Assembly (NCBI GenBank): GCA_008694505.1
Contig: VZDJ01000033.1
Location: 5,872,867 to 5,936,866, forward strand
Length of the DNA stretch: 64,000 nucleotides
Direction of reading: 5' to 3'
From: Cyanoderma ruficeps
Taxonomy: Eukaryota > Chordata > Aves > Passeriformes > Timaliidae
This document shows, piece after piece, positions 28,501 through 43,500 of this stretch. The position numbers were made by a program, and so were the translations under genes. The notes under the pieces were generated by a model. The model had not been told where the DNA came from. It searched no databases and saw only the letters and a list, made by a program, of their open reading frames with translations. Within the stretch, counting starts at the first letter, position 1. The number at the start of each line of letters is the position of its first letter.

Positions 28501-31500
28501 AGTGTGGTACCATGACCCGGTGGTAAATTCCTGGATGGAAAGGTTTTCATATTGAATGATGAAAACCGTTTTCATTTAACATTTATGAGATGGGGCTGTT
28601 CTGCCACCAAGCATTGCGGCAAGGTACTTGTGGTGCCTCTGTAACCCCAACATCATCACTGTATATATGATACAAGAGTTAATGAATCCTTGCAAACAAT
28701 ACAGTGATGATCCCTTGAAATTCTGCCAATACACAAAAAAGTGTATTATTAGATATTCTGGACTATACATTAAAGAAGCAATTCTTTATAAGTATCTTTT
28801 ATATACCTCCCCATTATGCTCCATCAAATCTCAAGTGTTGTGAGTATGAAAAGGTTAAAAACTCTTGGAAAGTTCCAGGAGTGCTTCCTTAATGTGTTTG
28901 TAAGAAAAGTGTTAATTCTGCTCTACAATTCTGCTAAAATATCCAACTTGTAAAATAATTTTGGCATTTGGATCAGAAAAGAACCTAGAAAGAACAAAGG
29001 GATGTGTAGACATAACTGACTTCCAACTAAATGTGAATAGTGATTAGGTGTCAATGTGAGGCTACATAATTCCACCTTCATTCAGTATTGATACCTAAGT
29101 AACAAAGGATCTTCCTAGCAACCCTAGTGAGGTCTAACTGCAGCTTACGAGTGTAGACTCAAACAACGAGATTCACAAACCCATTAAAATGTTGTCTGCT
29201 AACAAAGTAGTTCCAGGCAACTTAGGACAAATACCTCTATACCACATATATTATAACAAAATTATTGTCCATACAAACAGAACTCGGGGAGAATTACCAG
29301 AATCACATTTTCCTGCTTGGATCCCAATACCTGATTTCTTCATATTCCTTTTTAACACCCCAACAAAATTTGTAAAGATCTATTCTTAAAACATTTGTTT
29401 TTAATTGAGGGTTGCTATTTTTTTTCCCAAGTCAGAGATATGAAATGCTTCTATCCACCCAAATAACTTGAATTCAAGCTCTATCAGCTAGAATTGGTTC
29501 TTTTACAATTCTAATTTTTAGGAAGCAGGTTGGACTGGAGAACATTCAGCCTTGCTCTTGGCTCAGACACCACAAACAGGCAAAAGAAAAGAAGGAATAA
29601 GGCACGAGAGGCTGACCCAGATTCCTCCCTTAGGAACTGTAGATCACTGAGCTGTGGTGGAGCACGTGTAGACTTGGCAGTGCAAGTTCACTGCTCATTA
29701 AACACCTGGTTATTAATCAGAGTAAGATATCCTGATCCTCTCAGGTGCGCCTCCTCCCCTGTACCAAGCCTGGCCAATACCAGATGACATCAGGTTTTCC
29801 ATCCCCAAACCTGCCCAAGAAGCAGGAATGCCTTTCACTCATCATTTCTGGAGACTGTGTCTTCTCAAACTGATTCCTCATTGTCTCAACAGGACAAAGA
29901 CTCATGTGGCTGCAGTGCCTTCACTCCCCAAACTCCTGTAAAAGGACAGGACTCCCAGCAGGGTATGCACCTCCTCCTGCAAGGCCAGCACAGCAGCCAC
30001 AGGCAGCAAGTTCCCACTGGAATTGTATCTGGGTCCCACTGAGGAAGAAAAATGGAATCACAGCTGAGAACATCTGTCAGGAAATATGCAGAATGCTTTC
30101 ATGGACTGGAAACATTTTCTGCCACTGAATCCATTCTTTTGTTTTCAATAAGATATCAGGAGCTGAAGTAACAGGATCTCAGTCAAACTGGACTTGCCCT
30201 AGTGCTTCCATCTACTCAGCAACCCAAAACAAACCCAGTTATGGTAAGCTGGCTGGTTCACGTGGATAATAATCTTGGAATTTAAAGAAGTCTGAACATA
30301 TATCTGCACCTACAAAGATATCTCCCCCTGGACTCCATGTCATTCCCCATTTTCATGTGCAGCATGGTCACTAAATGTGTTTCAGCACCAAAGCCGGCAC
30401 CCTGCCTGTGCAGGAAGCCTCCATTAGGAATGATTCCTCTGGCACAGCAGGTCTGGATACAATTTGGTGTCACAGCTCAGCATCAGACCCTAAAAACCTG
30501 ACCTTTCTGAGAGCTCAGTGTTCCTACAGCTCAACAAATGGATGCATGGATGGATGGTTGGATGGATGGCTGGNNNGATGGCTGGATGGCTGGCTGGCTG
30601 CACACATTTTCTCAGTACAAACCCTAAGTTCCTACAGGAAACTGCCCAAATGTTTCCACCTCTGAAGAACTATTTTATCCTTGGAACTGAACAGAATTAA
30701 TTACACAAAACTGTCAGCAGTTTATCCTTCAGGCTTCTGTCCATAAGGAAAGGCTCAAGAGGAAAGGTGTAGTTCTGACACCCAGCACTTCTGCTGGGAG
30801 AAATATTCCGGTGGATGATGTGCACCTGTTACAAACAGAAAGGAATGTTTTAATCAGCTCTCTTCAAAGCACTTGTATATCCTGGATTTTAACTGAGAGA
30901 TCTTCTGAAACCTCTAGAATGACTGCAGCACCTGCGGAGATGTTAAGCTAATTCCCAATACCTTGGCTTGGAAAGAGTCCAAGGTTTGAGAGAGCATCCT
31001 CTCTCCGCAGTGAAACCATGAAAAAGTTCTGGGAAAGTTTCCATGTTAGACACAACTAAAGATCCAACTTTTCAGGTGTTTTTTCCAGAACTGCTGGGCA
31101 GGAATGAAAAGCTTTTGACGAATTTGGTCTCCTACCTTTCAAAACAGGACCTGAAAAGGGCAAAACTTGAACAGACCTTCAAGTGCTGCAGCTGCATAGA
31201 GATGGTGACAGTCTCCCCAGAGCTGCTGGGACCAGAAACAAAGAGAGAGCAGGGTGGCTAAACGGGAACTTTGAATTCTTCCTGTTGTTCTCAGTGTTGG
31301 AATGTCTACCATGAAGTGTTCATTAAGCCCATAATTACTTCTTTAATTGCAAAGCCAGTGTCTCAACTACTGCCTTGTGAAACACAGCTTGCAGCAGTGT
31401 GGGCTGGGGCTGTACCTTCCAAGAGATAAGAAAAACATCTTTTCAAAGGATCTGTATTCAGTACTTTTCAAAGCATGGCTTTGGGTATTCCCACAAGAGA

Positions 31501-34500
31501 AGGGAAAAAAGGATTTTCAGAAATAGGATCTTAAGCATAATCATAAAATACTTAACTTTGAGGTGTCTAACTGGAATGGGAAATGGGAAAATGGGTTTTA
31601 CAGGTGAACTAAGGACCAAGGACCCCTCACCAGATGATCATTTCCTGTAGTTATGGTTAATTCCACGACATGCCATTTGCCTGAGGAAGGACTAGGGGAG
31701 CAGTTGATGTCATTGCCCTGCAGCCAAGAAAGCAAAGCATGAAACACCAAATCCAGTCTCCTGGGCATATTGTTGCCATGTTAGTGGTTATTTCTATGCT
31801 AATGGTGGTTCTTTCCCATTTCTGTCCATACTCTATCACTTCCTCTCCCTTCAAGACATCAAATCTCTCCTCCAAACAAGGAGCAATTAAAAGTCCCTAT
31901 TGAGCACTGGAAGAGATATGGACTGTTAATGGAGACAGTCATCTTAAACCCCTCTCTGGATGCTGAGAGCAGGAAGCAGATGCCTCTGCAGTTATCAACT
32001 CTTAGAGGCTGATTTGGGACAATCTGGAAGCATGGAGTGAAGCCAAAGAAAGACATAAAGAGGAAGCCCCTGGATCACTCTGGAGAGGTGGCTTTGGTGC
32101 TCACACATACAATATGCATTGAGGTTTTCCATGCTGAACAATCACAAAACACCTGAAAAAAGGCAGTGAACAGTGGAGGACAGAGCTGGCTGATTGTCTA
32201 CACACACTAAAAGGCAAGCTGACTTTCTGAGATGGACTAACTGGCAGATGAAATTCAGAGTAGGTGTATGGTAAGATTGAGTCCATTGAAAACAACAATT
32301 TTGCACACCTATGTCTGGAATGAAAATGTAAAAAATCATTGGAAAAAGGCATAGAGAACAAACCATTGCAGCAGCGCATAACAACTAGACAAAAAATCAT
32401 TAAGAAAACCTGTTGACTATTAAGAGCCCAACTGTGGAGAAAGTACGACATCAGAGGCCAGCTGTGCCCTTCTGTGTTAACATCAAGGCTCCCTCAGCAA
32501 GCCACAGCTCCCTATGAGTGGGACCTGAGAGTGGTTCTCATTGTGGGTGCCCAATTACCCTCAGAAGCTGGAGCTGCTCTGTGACCTCCCCCAGACTGAG
32601 GCAATGCTCCCATTTTCCAAGCAGAGAGAGATTGCTGGTCCACTACAGCTTTCATTTCATCCTATCCCTTACACAGGGACAAAGGAAACAGCTGAACTCT
32701 CCTTGCCCCTCCTTCCCAGTAAGAGGCAGTGCCTGGGTTTGGGCAAACCCCAGAGACAGCAGGACCTTCAGAGGGAGCTCTGCCCAGTCACCTGACCAGG
32801 GTCAGCACCAACAGCCCTGCTGGCACATCCTCCAGGATGAACTCAGGATTACAGCTACTGGAGAGGCTCATTGTCTATCCTCCTGTCACTTAAATGCAAA
32901 TCACACATATACCCACTAAGAGCACAGACATTTTTAGAGATGAAGCTCTTCCACTGGAAGCACAAAAACTGAGCAAGCCCTCTCCCATCAGGAGAGGGAG
33001 GACAGTGTTGGATAAAACTTTAACTTTCAGGAAGTAACTGTTGCCAGTATAGCTCTGATAACAGTACCTCTAAATATCATTTAGACACAGTTTTTCCTCC
33101 TTAAGATTGCACACAAGTCTGAACATGTAGGTATTTTCTTATCAGTGGGCTACCTTGGTGACCAGCTCATAGCAAACCAGCCATAAACGTTAGGGGCACC
33201 AAATACCTTAAAAGTAGGTATTTGGAGAAGTGCCAATGCTGTTGCTCAAACAAGGCTTTGTTACTACTCCAGACAACAAGATTTTTCACTCCCACCCTCT
33301 CTGTACCCTTTAAAAAGATATAATAATCTGCTTACAACTTACTGTGTACAGCAGATCCTCTGGAGTTACGGGGCTGATGAAAATGGTACGGAGACATCGC
33401 AGGCAAGCTTCAATAAACTTCAAATCTGGCGACAGCAATCCTATAAACACGGGGAAACCAACCATTCAGTCTCATTATCTTTGTTTATTTCGGTACTTTA
33501 GGAACATTTACTAGCACAGATCCATTAAGGGAGAAGTACCTTGCAATAAGGCTGGGATAATATGGCAGTCTAGGAGGGATTTGACATTGTTCTCTGTCCC
33601 CATGGCAAGGCTGCCCAGGACCACTGCACATTCTGTTCTCAGCTCCGTGCTCGAGGTCTCTTGCTGGAGTAAATACAGCAACCTGCAAACACAAGTATTT
33701 TTAGAGGAAAATTCACATGGAAGAGAAAATTTACCTCTAAAAGAAAAGAATCTGAATCCTGCTATGTAAAGAGGATGAAAACCTTAAAAGAAAGATAAGA
33801 GTGAGCAAAAGAGTAAAGTAACTCTTCATTCATAACCTTTTCACACTGTGTGTTCCTACACGACTTTCACTTGGTGTAGAAAAATACCCCATTGCTTTTT
33901 CTTAAAAAGTTACTGTCACAGTACTGATATCCAGGATGGGGCTTTCAGGATAACAGGGAAACCCCATATTTCAGTTAAAGGAAATGAATTTGCAGTTTGA
34001 GGCTGATGGGAAAGGGAACCTTAACATCTGATTACCACTGTGGGGATGGTTTTCTTTGGCAGTGGTTTCTTCTGGGTCACAACTGCAAAATTACTCCATC
34101 ACCAAGAATAAGTGTGGGGAGGGCTGAAAGTAATCTGAGTTTGGAACAGTGAGAAATGATCACATACACAAAGCCCAGGAAAGTTCCACGTGCAGAAAGA
34201 CAGCTGAATGGGACTAAACAGGATCAAGCCTAAAGCATATCTTGCCAACTATGTAGTTTGGGTCCCAATCAATTTGGATTCTTTCTACAGTATCAAAAAG
34301 CAAAATACATCATCAGTGGTATGAAAAATCATCACTAAGGAAAAACAGCACTCCCTCAATCCTGTGCAATCAGGTAACTTTGCACTGCTATTACTTCTTT
34401 ACAGACAGATGACCTTTTTCCTCTGCCCTCCAGATCAGGTAAGGACAGGAAACAAAAGCTTCTGTGGTCATGTACAAATATACTGAGAGATCCTGGCTAA

Positions 34501-37500
34501 AACTCATCCTGGAAAAGAAGAGAATCTTGAGCTCCTATGTGGAAAGCACAATCTCATCTACTGTTCTCACTCTGGCTGACTCCTCTGCTGTATGTGTTGG
34601 TAAATATTGATCTAATTACTAATTAGAAGATGTCAGTAGCAATAATCTTTTTTAAAATAGCTTTCAATAACCTAGATGCCAATTTAGAAATTCAGAAATG
34701 CAAGAGTATTTCCTTCTGTTTTCACTAGAAAGTCCTGAAGACTTTCTGTGTGTCTGTCTCTTTCCTGTACAGACCACACCACTGGCCTTCTCTGATTATC
34801 AAGGCCTTTAATAAATAACCTGTCCCTTGTATGCAGAAATGTTCAGCCACAGAATCACTGAATCATTAAAGTTGGAAAAGTCCTCTCAGATCATTGAGTC
34901 CAACTGTGAATCCAGCACTGCCAAGGCCACCACTGACCCATGTCCCCAAGTGCCACATCCACATGGCTTTTAAATCCCTGCAGGGATGGTGACTCCATCA
35001 GTGCCCCAGGCAATTGTGCCAGAGCTGGGCAAGCCTTTCCAGGAGGAATTTTCCAAACTGAACCTTCCTGGCACAGCCTGAGGCCGTTCCCTCTCCTCCT
35101 GTCCCTGTTCCCTGAAATAGAGCCCGACCCCTCTGGCTGTCCCCTCCTGTCAGGGAGTTGTGCAGAGCCAGAAGGTTCCCCTGAGCCTCCTTTTCTCCAG
35201 GCTGAGCCCCTTTCCCAGCTCCCTCAGCTGCTCCTGCTGCTCCAGCAACATCCTCAGCTCCATTCCCTCATTCCTCTCCAGCTCCTCAATATCATGTCCT
35301 AAAAAGACTTTTTTCCCCAAAAGGATTTTTAAAAAATTCAAAAGCACATGAAATTCTGAAGGCTTTTCTCTTCCAAGGAAAGTAATTGCTATTTTCTGTC
35401 CCATTAACACTCCACATGTGGAATAAATGTTACAGCTCTGCCTCCCCTAAAGAGCAAAAATTAAACACGTTGACTACAATCTAAAGTCTAACATGCTTAA
35501 AATAGAAAGCCTTACCTAAACTTTATAATTAGTGAAGATCAAAATTTAAGTTTCCATTTTACACACAATGAGTTTCTGAAATACTGATAATATCCTTTTC
35601 TACATCTTTAAAATAAGTCTGAGGTTCAAATCAGGTGTTCCATAGAGTTAGACACGCATATTGTAATATTTTCTATTTCTGTCTTTAAAAGAAAGACCTG
35701 ACACCAAGTAACATAAAAAATTCAGTAGTTCCATGACAAACTATAAAATTACAAAAGGTTTCAAGTGAGGAGAATCCATATAGTCACTAAAGATAATATT
35801 CTTAATTAATAAAGTACTGTCAAGCATTAAAGACAAAGATCCACATCCTTCTATTGTCCATGGGAAGTTAGTTTGTTGTTCCCAGGCTCTAGCCTAGCCA
35901 AATTCAGCAAAGATGTAATGCATTCCTCCTCTACATTAATATCATCAGGATAAAAAGGTAAAAAAAAGACATTTATATGCAGAGGACAGAAGGGATGATT
36001 GTAGTTTCGATTTTGGAAACTTAAAAATACGATTAAGGTATTTGTTCATAGTTCACATGTTCTAAACACGGTGTCCCTGCATAACCTGGATCCCTGATCT
36101 GCAGCCTTACCCCTTGTCAGCCAGCCTTTGGATTTCAAACCAGCAGAAATACTGGAACAAGGCTCCCCTAGAATCATCACAACACACTTTTTTGTGCTTC
36201 AGGGGAAAATAAAAGCACAGATACACAGAAGAGTTCTTCTAAACAGCAAAGAGGTGCTAATGTTCTTGTTTACAGTCTCCAGCCTGTGGTCCTGCTGTAA
36301 AGCTCATTACAACAAACAGGAAATGAAATAGAGCTGATGGCAAGATCTCACAACATCTTCAAGAGCATGTCCCAAGGTTTTAAAATCCAGTATTTGGATT
36401 TTTTCAAACTTCTATAAGGCTTCTTCAGTTATTTTCCACTTATGTTTATATAAAATACAACTTCTGCCATTTGTCCCTGCCCTTCTAAGAGCAATTAAGT
36501 GATTAAGGCTTTTTTTCTCAGTGTCAGGAATGATATCCAGGAAATCATATCCAATTGAGGAAGGACAGCAAACCCATCCAGAGAGACACTGTAATGGACT
36601 CCATGAACAATCATGCCAACAAACAGAAATAAGGTCAGCTGGAGGCATGATGTATACCTGGGAAAACCATGGATTATTTTAAAGTAGAAAACTTCCAAGG
36701 GAAGCAGCTGCTGAACCAAAGGAAACTACAATGGCTTAGCAAGGAAGAGACTCAGCTCAGATTTCCCTTTCCTCTGATGGTGACTGAGATGAGTGCGATG
36801 CACTGGAGTTCCACACCATAACACAGATGTGCATGATTTAGACCTCCCCAGTACAGTCCGAGCACCAACCTCACAGTTTAAAAGAATAGAAATGCCCTTT
36901 TTCACACTCCATCCCATTTACAAGTTGTCACAAAAATCTCTCAAGTTCCTAAAACACCTGGCGAGGAGATGAAACTCAGCACTTCCTCAAATCCCATATG
37001 CAGGCACTTGAAGAAAGGGCCCAGGATAACAGCTGGAGTGCTGTGAAGCTCAAGACATCTTTCACTGAAGTGTGTTAATAAATAGGAGCTTTAATTGAGT
37101 CATGATTATCTGAACATTTATTACCACTCCCCTTGCAAAGGGGATGAATACGTTATTCGTGGAATTATCACGATTCTTATTATATCTTATTCTACCTTGG
37201 AAGGTGTTTGCACCCCAGTCCATTGCAAGAAGGTCCAAAAGCTCTACCCTGGAAAACTCCTGTGATGAACACACAAGTGAAGGCACTGCTGAGGTGAGTT
37301 ACCCCTGCTGGCTGACACAACATGGAATAAAAAGTCACTGCATGCACAGGGGTGACCTCTGAACGAGCTGGAAGTCCCAGTGAGAGTCAATCCCAAACTG
37401 TGAATGGAATGAATGCATTGGAATAGCTCAAACAAGGCAGGACAACAAACTTTTTTAAAATCTGTTCTTTTTAGTGCTAAAAAGCACTACTCTTCAGACG

Positions 37501-40500
37501 TGACAGCAAGCAATCATTTTCCACAGAACTTCCAAAAGACAGAAGTATACTTTTAAAAGCATTCAGAATAATTTCTGTACAATAATATCTAAAGGGACAA
37601 ATTAAATAGCTATAGATTCTTACGCATGAAGACTCAAAAGTGAGTAATTTTTATGACTGTAAGTCACAGAAATTTATCCTGAAGTGAGATGCCAGTTTCC
37701 CTTCTGGAAGCAATAGTAATTCCAAATCTCCAGAACCTGGATCCAAGGGATCTAGGCTAACTCTACTTCCTAAAAAGCCCTACAAAGCAAAGATAACTGC
37801 TTCTGAAATATTTTACATGGTGCAAATAGCTTTTTAAAAGAGCCAAGTTGAGCAGTATGCAGTGTATAAGTAGGGAAATTGGCTGCAAAGAAAGCTTCTC
37901 CCTTAGGAATAAAACAAGGTCTCAGCTTGCAGCTTTAGTAATTTATCCTAATGCTTAGACATCCTCACGAACATTAATATTCCATGAGCTGTTCTATATA
38001 CACCACATAACCTGCATCCAGTCTGATTCCTGTTCACAGAACTAAAGCCAGCTTTGGAGAGTTTCAGTATCTACTGAGCTGCAAGAGGTCTGGGTTTGAA
38101 ACTCCACATTTTTCATTACTACAATCAAGTTTTCCCTCACCTTCCTCTTCCATCTTCAAATGGAACATCCATTTGAGAACAACCCCAGCTCCTCCCCATG
38201 GAGACCTGTTTACAGCAGGAATACTTCCCCCAGCACTCCATGGATTCCCGTTCTGGTGCTCCCAGCTCCCTTGAGGTGTTCACACACCCCCTTCTAGAGT
38301 GGCTTGAAGGTTACTGAGGTGACTGCAGCACAGCTTCTCCTGGTTACTAGATCAAACCCCTCCATCCCAGTGCATCACCACTGTCACATCTCCAGTCTGA
38401 GCTGAATTTATTCCAATGTTTCCCCCTAAGACCATTCCATGACCCACTCAACAAAACATTAATGCAACCTTTCTTTGCAGCCATTTGTACCAGAATAGGT
38501 GGGATCAACACACAGCCCCCAAAACCAGAGATAAATTTGCACCAACAGCACTCAGAGCTTTTTAACTTACACAGTGAAATGCACTTGTTTCATTTAAGAC
38601 TATTTTTGAGATGATAAAAGCCTTTTGCTTCACAAAAAGCGTGTCAATAGGCATTACATAAAGCAGTATCTTTACCTAGCCTTGCTTCAAACATCTTATC
38701 ACTTTGCTCAAGACTGATGTCTTATTCCTATGTTCACCATTGGACTGTTCATTCCATTGGCTTTGATAAAACACATTCAAACTTTATTCTAAGTCTTCCA
38801 GAAGTTCCTGTCTGAATTAGATTATCAACCAGCTTATGACCACCAGCTGAACAATTACTGTTCATTTAGACAAACCAATTCTAAAAGGCTTATGTCTGAG
38901 GACATCAAGTGACGGTATACCAAAAATCAAGCTGTTTTTACTTCATTTGTATACTTCATTGTATACATTGTATAGTTTTTGTATACAAAAAGATTACACT
39001 ACAGTCTCACTGAGTTTAATATCACCAGCCAATGTCCTGCATCAGCACATGAAAGAGGATGTCAAGAATACATTTTTGAGTAATTTTGTACAGATTTGAC
39101 TCTTCCAGCTCCTTAAGGGCAAATAACATGAGGCATCATAAAGCTACCTTCTACATGATATTTTGAACTTGAAACTTAAAATTCTAATAAAAATACACAA
39201 TAGAAAAGGTGGCATTAGAAGTACATCTTGTATTAAGAAGTATCTTTTTGCTATCAGAACAGGCACTTCAGATATAGAGTCGTATAGCTTGTAAACAACA
39301 GCTCTCATACAATTCTGCTGACTGCAAATGGCAAATTTGCCTTGACTCACCTGTGCTCCACACCTGGGTTAGAAGAATACCTTTTTTCCAGCTTTATACA
39401 TCATCCTTGTGGGAAAAGTTATTCCTCATTAGGAGATGCCTAATTATGCAATCAGGTCCTGACTGGATTTGAAGAAAAGCAAAGGACAACTATAGGAGAG
39501 TCTCTGCTCCCTACCTCTTTCACCACACCCTAGAGCAAAGCAAGCCTTGGAAAACACCAGCAGGGCAGGTGAAGCTCCTTCCCCTAAGACAGCAAACCAC
39601 AGCACCTGTGCACAGATCCCTACCCTGGAGAGCATGACAGAAAATCCCAGTGCAGACTGCACAAAGAACACAATGAGCATCAGGAAACAATTGTGTCCTG
39701 ACCCCTTAAGGACATCCAAGAAGTTTGGACAAAACACTCCCTAATGTGCATGACAGAGCTCACAATACTGTGTCCAAGTGCATGGAGTTCCTGGAAGCAA
39801 GCTGGGAACACTCCAGGGTGATGAAGGTTGCAGAAGATGTGCACATCTGATAACAGCACATTTACTAACACCCCCAGCAGAGGCCACGCCTCAGCTCCTG
39901 CAGGCACCAGGGCAATCAGGTGGGCACAGAGGAGCACTGGAGGCATGAGGAGCTCTGACAGATCCTCAGGCCTTGCTCCGAGGCAGGATCAAACAAGGAA
40001 CCATTTGAAGTGTCTGTCTTGGTTGATTTTCCAAATCCCACTGATGGAGATCCATGGCACTGTCACCTCAGCAGCCCCTCAGCATTTCAAGGCACATTTC
40101 TCCACTGCTGTAGGGCAAGTCTTGCTCTTCCCATTCTCTGCTCATCTGTCTTGTTTTCAACTCCACAGAACAAGACCTGCTTTTCGTGAGTTAGTTTTGT
40201 GTGATTATTGAGCTGAGGCAGGTCTCTGTGCAAACACAACACAAGAAGTGGAGGTAGGACATGGTCAGAAGCCCAGAGAGTGGTTCTGTAAGAGCTGTGT
40301 TACACCAACTTGGCTTTTCACCTGCATCTTTACCTGTACTGCCAGGGGCAGAGCCACCTAAAGCATTTCCCTTCTCATCTTTTTTACCAGGTTACACAGT
40401 TATCAAAAGCAGCAATCTTTTATTCTTTTGGCAAACTCTAAAACATCACTCCCTGAAAGAATTTTATTATGTTTAACAATAAATCGAAACATAAAATTTC

Positions 40501-43500
40501 ATGTTGGTGTGTTTATAGCCCTAGAAACAATTTAAAATCCCAATAAATTCTTACTAGTTTTCACTTCCATAGGCAACCTAACAGTCTGCTGTGCAAAACT
40601 GAAAATTTAAGTGATGGAATGGAGTCCTTCCGCTGTTCTACATGGCCTTTAAAATGTCCTCCAAAGAACTTCTAAAAATTTAGAAACGCAACAGTTAAAC
40701 AGAATCACTAATAAATGACAGGGGAAGGTTAAAGTAACTACACAAAATTCTTTGAGGTGCACCTACCTAGAGAAAGCTTTGGGAAGAAGTGCTATACCAC
40801 CCTACAACACCAAATAATTGACTTTATGTGATAGGGGAACCATCAGATGGAAGTTAGAAAATCATTTTCAATAAGTGATAAGAATGATTTTGTGGCTTTG
40901 TTAAAGGCCCTGGGTGGTTTGGATTAAGATTTGACTTAAAAACTGTATGAATTTTGGAGCAAAGGAATAATTGATGACATTAATGAAGTTGATCAGACTT
41001 TAAATATTGAACACTCAGCAATAATTAGATCAACAATAATTTGATTTGGGCAAGGTTTTTTGTCAAAATCACACAGCTCAGAGCTTCAACAGGTAACTAC
41101 AACAAACAGGAATGCACAGCTAAGCACTGCTCACTGGAATTTAATGTTGCCTTCCCCGTGCTCTGCCATCCCCCACATGAAAGAAGGAAGGAAATTATCC
41201 CAGGATTGCTGGTGCCTGGATGGCAAACCAGCAATGCTGCATCCCTCTGGGTACCAAAAGCTGCTCCACAGACCTGCAATGCTGACTGATCAGCAACTTC
41301 CTCGTGCTCATTTTGCTGAAGGGTTTTCTTTTCCAATTCCACCTCTGTGAGCCATTTACAGTTCAGAGGACTGGGAGCCAGCAGCACTACAGACTGCTAC
41401 TAGATGAACAGCACTTAGTTAGTTCAGAAGCCCTGTCAAGATGACTTAGAAAAGAGCAATTTACATGTGAACTGATGATTCAATCATTTCCCCGAGACTT
41501 AGGCTGTAAGAGGAACTAACAGAAAACATTAAATATTGAACTTGGACTCCGAAGAGGTGTCTGACGTGGTGATAGACACAAAAGCTGCAGGATTTGTTCT
41601 TATGAAACTGCTGCATAAAGAGGCACACCAACAATTACTGTGGACTGCTTGGTCTCTGCTAGCACTAATGTGGGGTAGAAGGAAAAAAAAGCTGGAGGAC
41701 AGTACAAGTAGGGAGCCACTTTTGCCAGTATCGCTGTCTTAGCTTTAAGTTGGTCTGCCACTGAAAGAATTTGGCCTTAAAATAACTTTTCCCTCTAAAC
41801 GTTAAAAATACTGTTTTCTGGGACTACTACTAAAAAGCAAGAATTTCAAAAAGCAACATTTCTGCATCCCTGACAGGGGCCCACGGCCAGCATTCCATGA
41901 GAATGGAAATTATATTATTCTAGGAAGAGATATAGAAAATCACTTCTTAGGAAACAAAATGCACACACAAGCTGGCTATTTCCATTCTGAACATCCAGGG
42001 CAAAGTCTGTGCACACATTTGTACAGTTTTAGCACCTCCTAGTTTTAAATTCCAGACATGGTAATTCTGCAAGCTTTCTTTCATCAACTTTGTTTTTCCT
42101 AGCACCCTCTTCAGAACAAGCAGTCCAGAGGTGACCACAGGTCAGACTGAGCTTTAAAGGGCCCCTCAAAAAATTCATTTAAGGTATTGATACATGTCCC
42201 TTTCCAAAGATGACACCACTGAACAGCCAGCTTACAGACTCAGAAGGCCACTGGCCCAGAAATGACAGGGATTCACCATTCTTCCAAGAAATTGTTTCCT
42301 TTGTAGGGAGATCTTCAAAGAACTTTGCATTTCTTTGCAATATTTTAAAATAATTGGGCTATTTCATATATTCCAGTAGTATTTGGCCCAATTTCAAACA
42401 AAAGATACTTCCTAGACTTGTTTCCAAGCCCTGTATGAGTATGTTCTAAATATTTAAAAATATTTATATTTATATTTATATTTAATATTTAACCTGTTTT
42501 CTTTTCCACTCAGTGACAGGTCTGAAGGGGTTCCTTGGGTCTAAAGAGTATTTTCTGAAAACTTGATGGAGGAATACTTGGGGAAGGAGAGAGAAGCAAG
42601 AAATGAGTAAACAACAAGCTGAACCACAGGACAAAGCAGCAGCAGAATTCTAACAATTCTCATTAGAGAAGAGAATCAGCTTCCAATGGGAGCCTGCAAC
42701 TGAACTCTGTGAAAAGGAAACTGTTTTTAAAGACTTAAACCAAAGAATGCCAGGTTGGATATTCCTCTCCTCACTGAGGGAGAAGCTTGGCTTGCAGACT
42801 GGAATTCCACAGGCCCCTGTACTCCACCAGCTTCACTGATTAGAAGGCACACCAAAAGAGCCAATGGATTCCCACCTCACTGACTGACAACAGCAAAGGA
42901 CTTCTCTAACCCAAACAGTCTATAATTTAGTGAAGTGTGCCTGCAACACCTTGGGGAAATTGTAAAGCCTTCAGAAAGGCACCTGGGGGTAGATGATGTC
43001 AGCTTATAGCCAGGGAGGATCATCTTTGGTCACAATAACTCTACGTATTTCAGCTAGTCCTCCAGGCTGAAGAGCCTCTTCTGAAGATCTGTGAAGAGAC
43101 TTCCAGTCATTTGAGAATAACTTGTCCTGAAGAGAGGACAAGTGTAATACTTCACCTTTTAACATTTCCCAGGGCCAGTCATTTCTCTGCAGTTGTAGAT
43201 TAACCGTATAATTTACCTGGGCAGCCAGAAGGCATTAACAACAATGAAGAAAAAAGCACTTTTGAATTTTCCTTACTGGGCACAGAACAAGCAGCAGCAA
43301 AAAGCAGGAAAATTGAGGGAACAGAAGTCCTACAAAATGTAAGAACAGGCAGATTCTAGATTTGGAAGGTGAAGACCTTCTGTAGCTTTTAAAATGGGAA
43401 CCACAAGAATCAGCAGGACTTGCAAGAGCCCCTTAAGGCCTGTTGCTGATACAAATTCCTTAAATTTCTCATCATCTTCAACAAATGCCCATTTTCATCT

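Larger units (their letters stand above)
25887..33342 (-). other. ARMC8 intron 5
   Basis: 7.5 kb. It contains two CR1 3'-end fragments (26492-26582 plus, 27597-27758 minus), a 13-bp-stem inverted repeat at 28652-28711 and a tetranucleotide microsatellite with NNN at 30541-30600. No other gene is recognised. Confidence 0.85.

Noticed and set aside
34940..35302. 120-codon plus-strand open frame
   Set aside because: Lies wholly within an antisense CR1 3' end.
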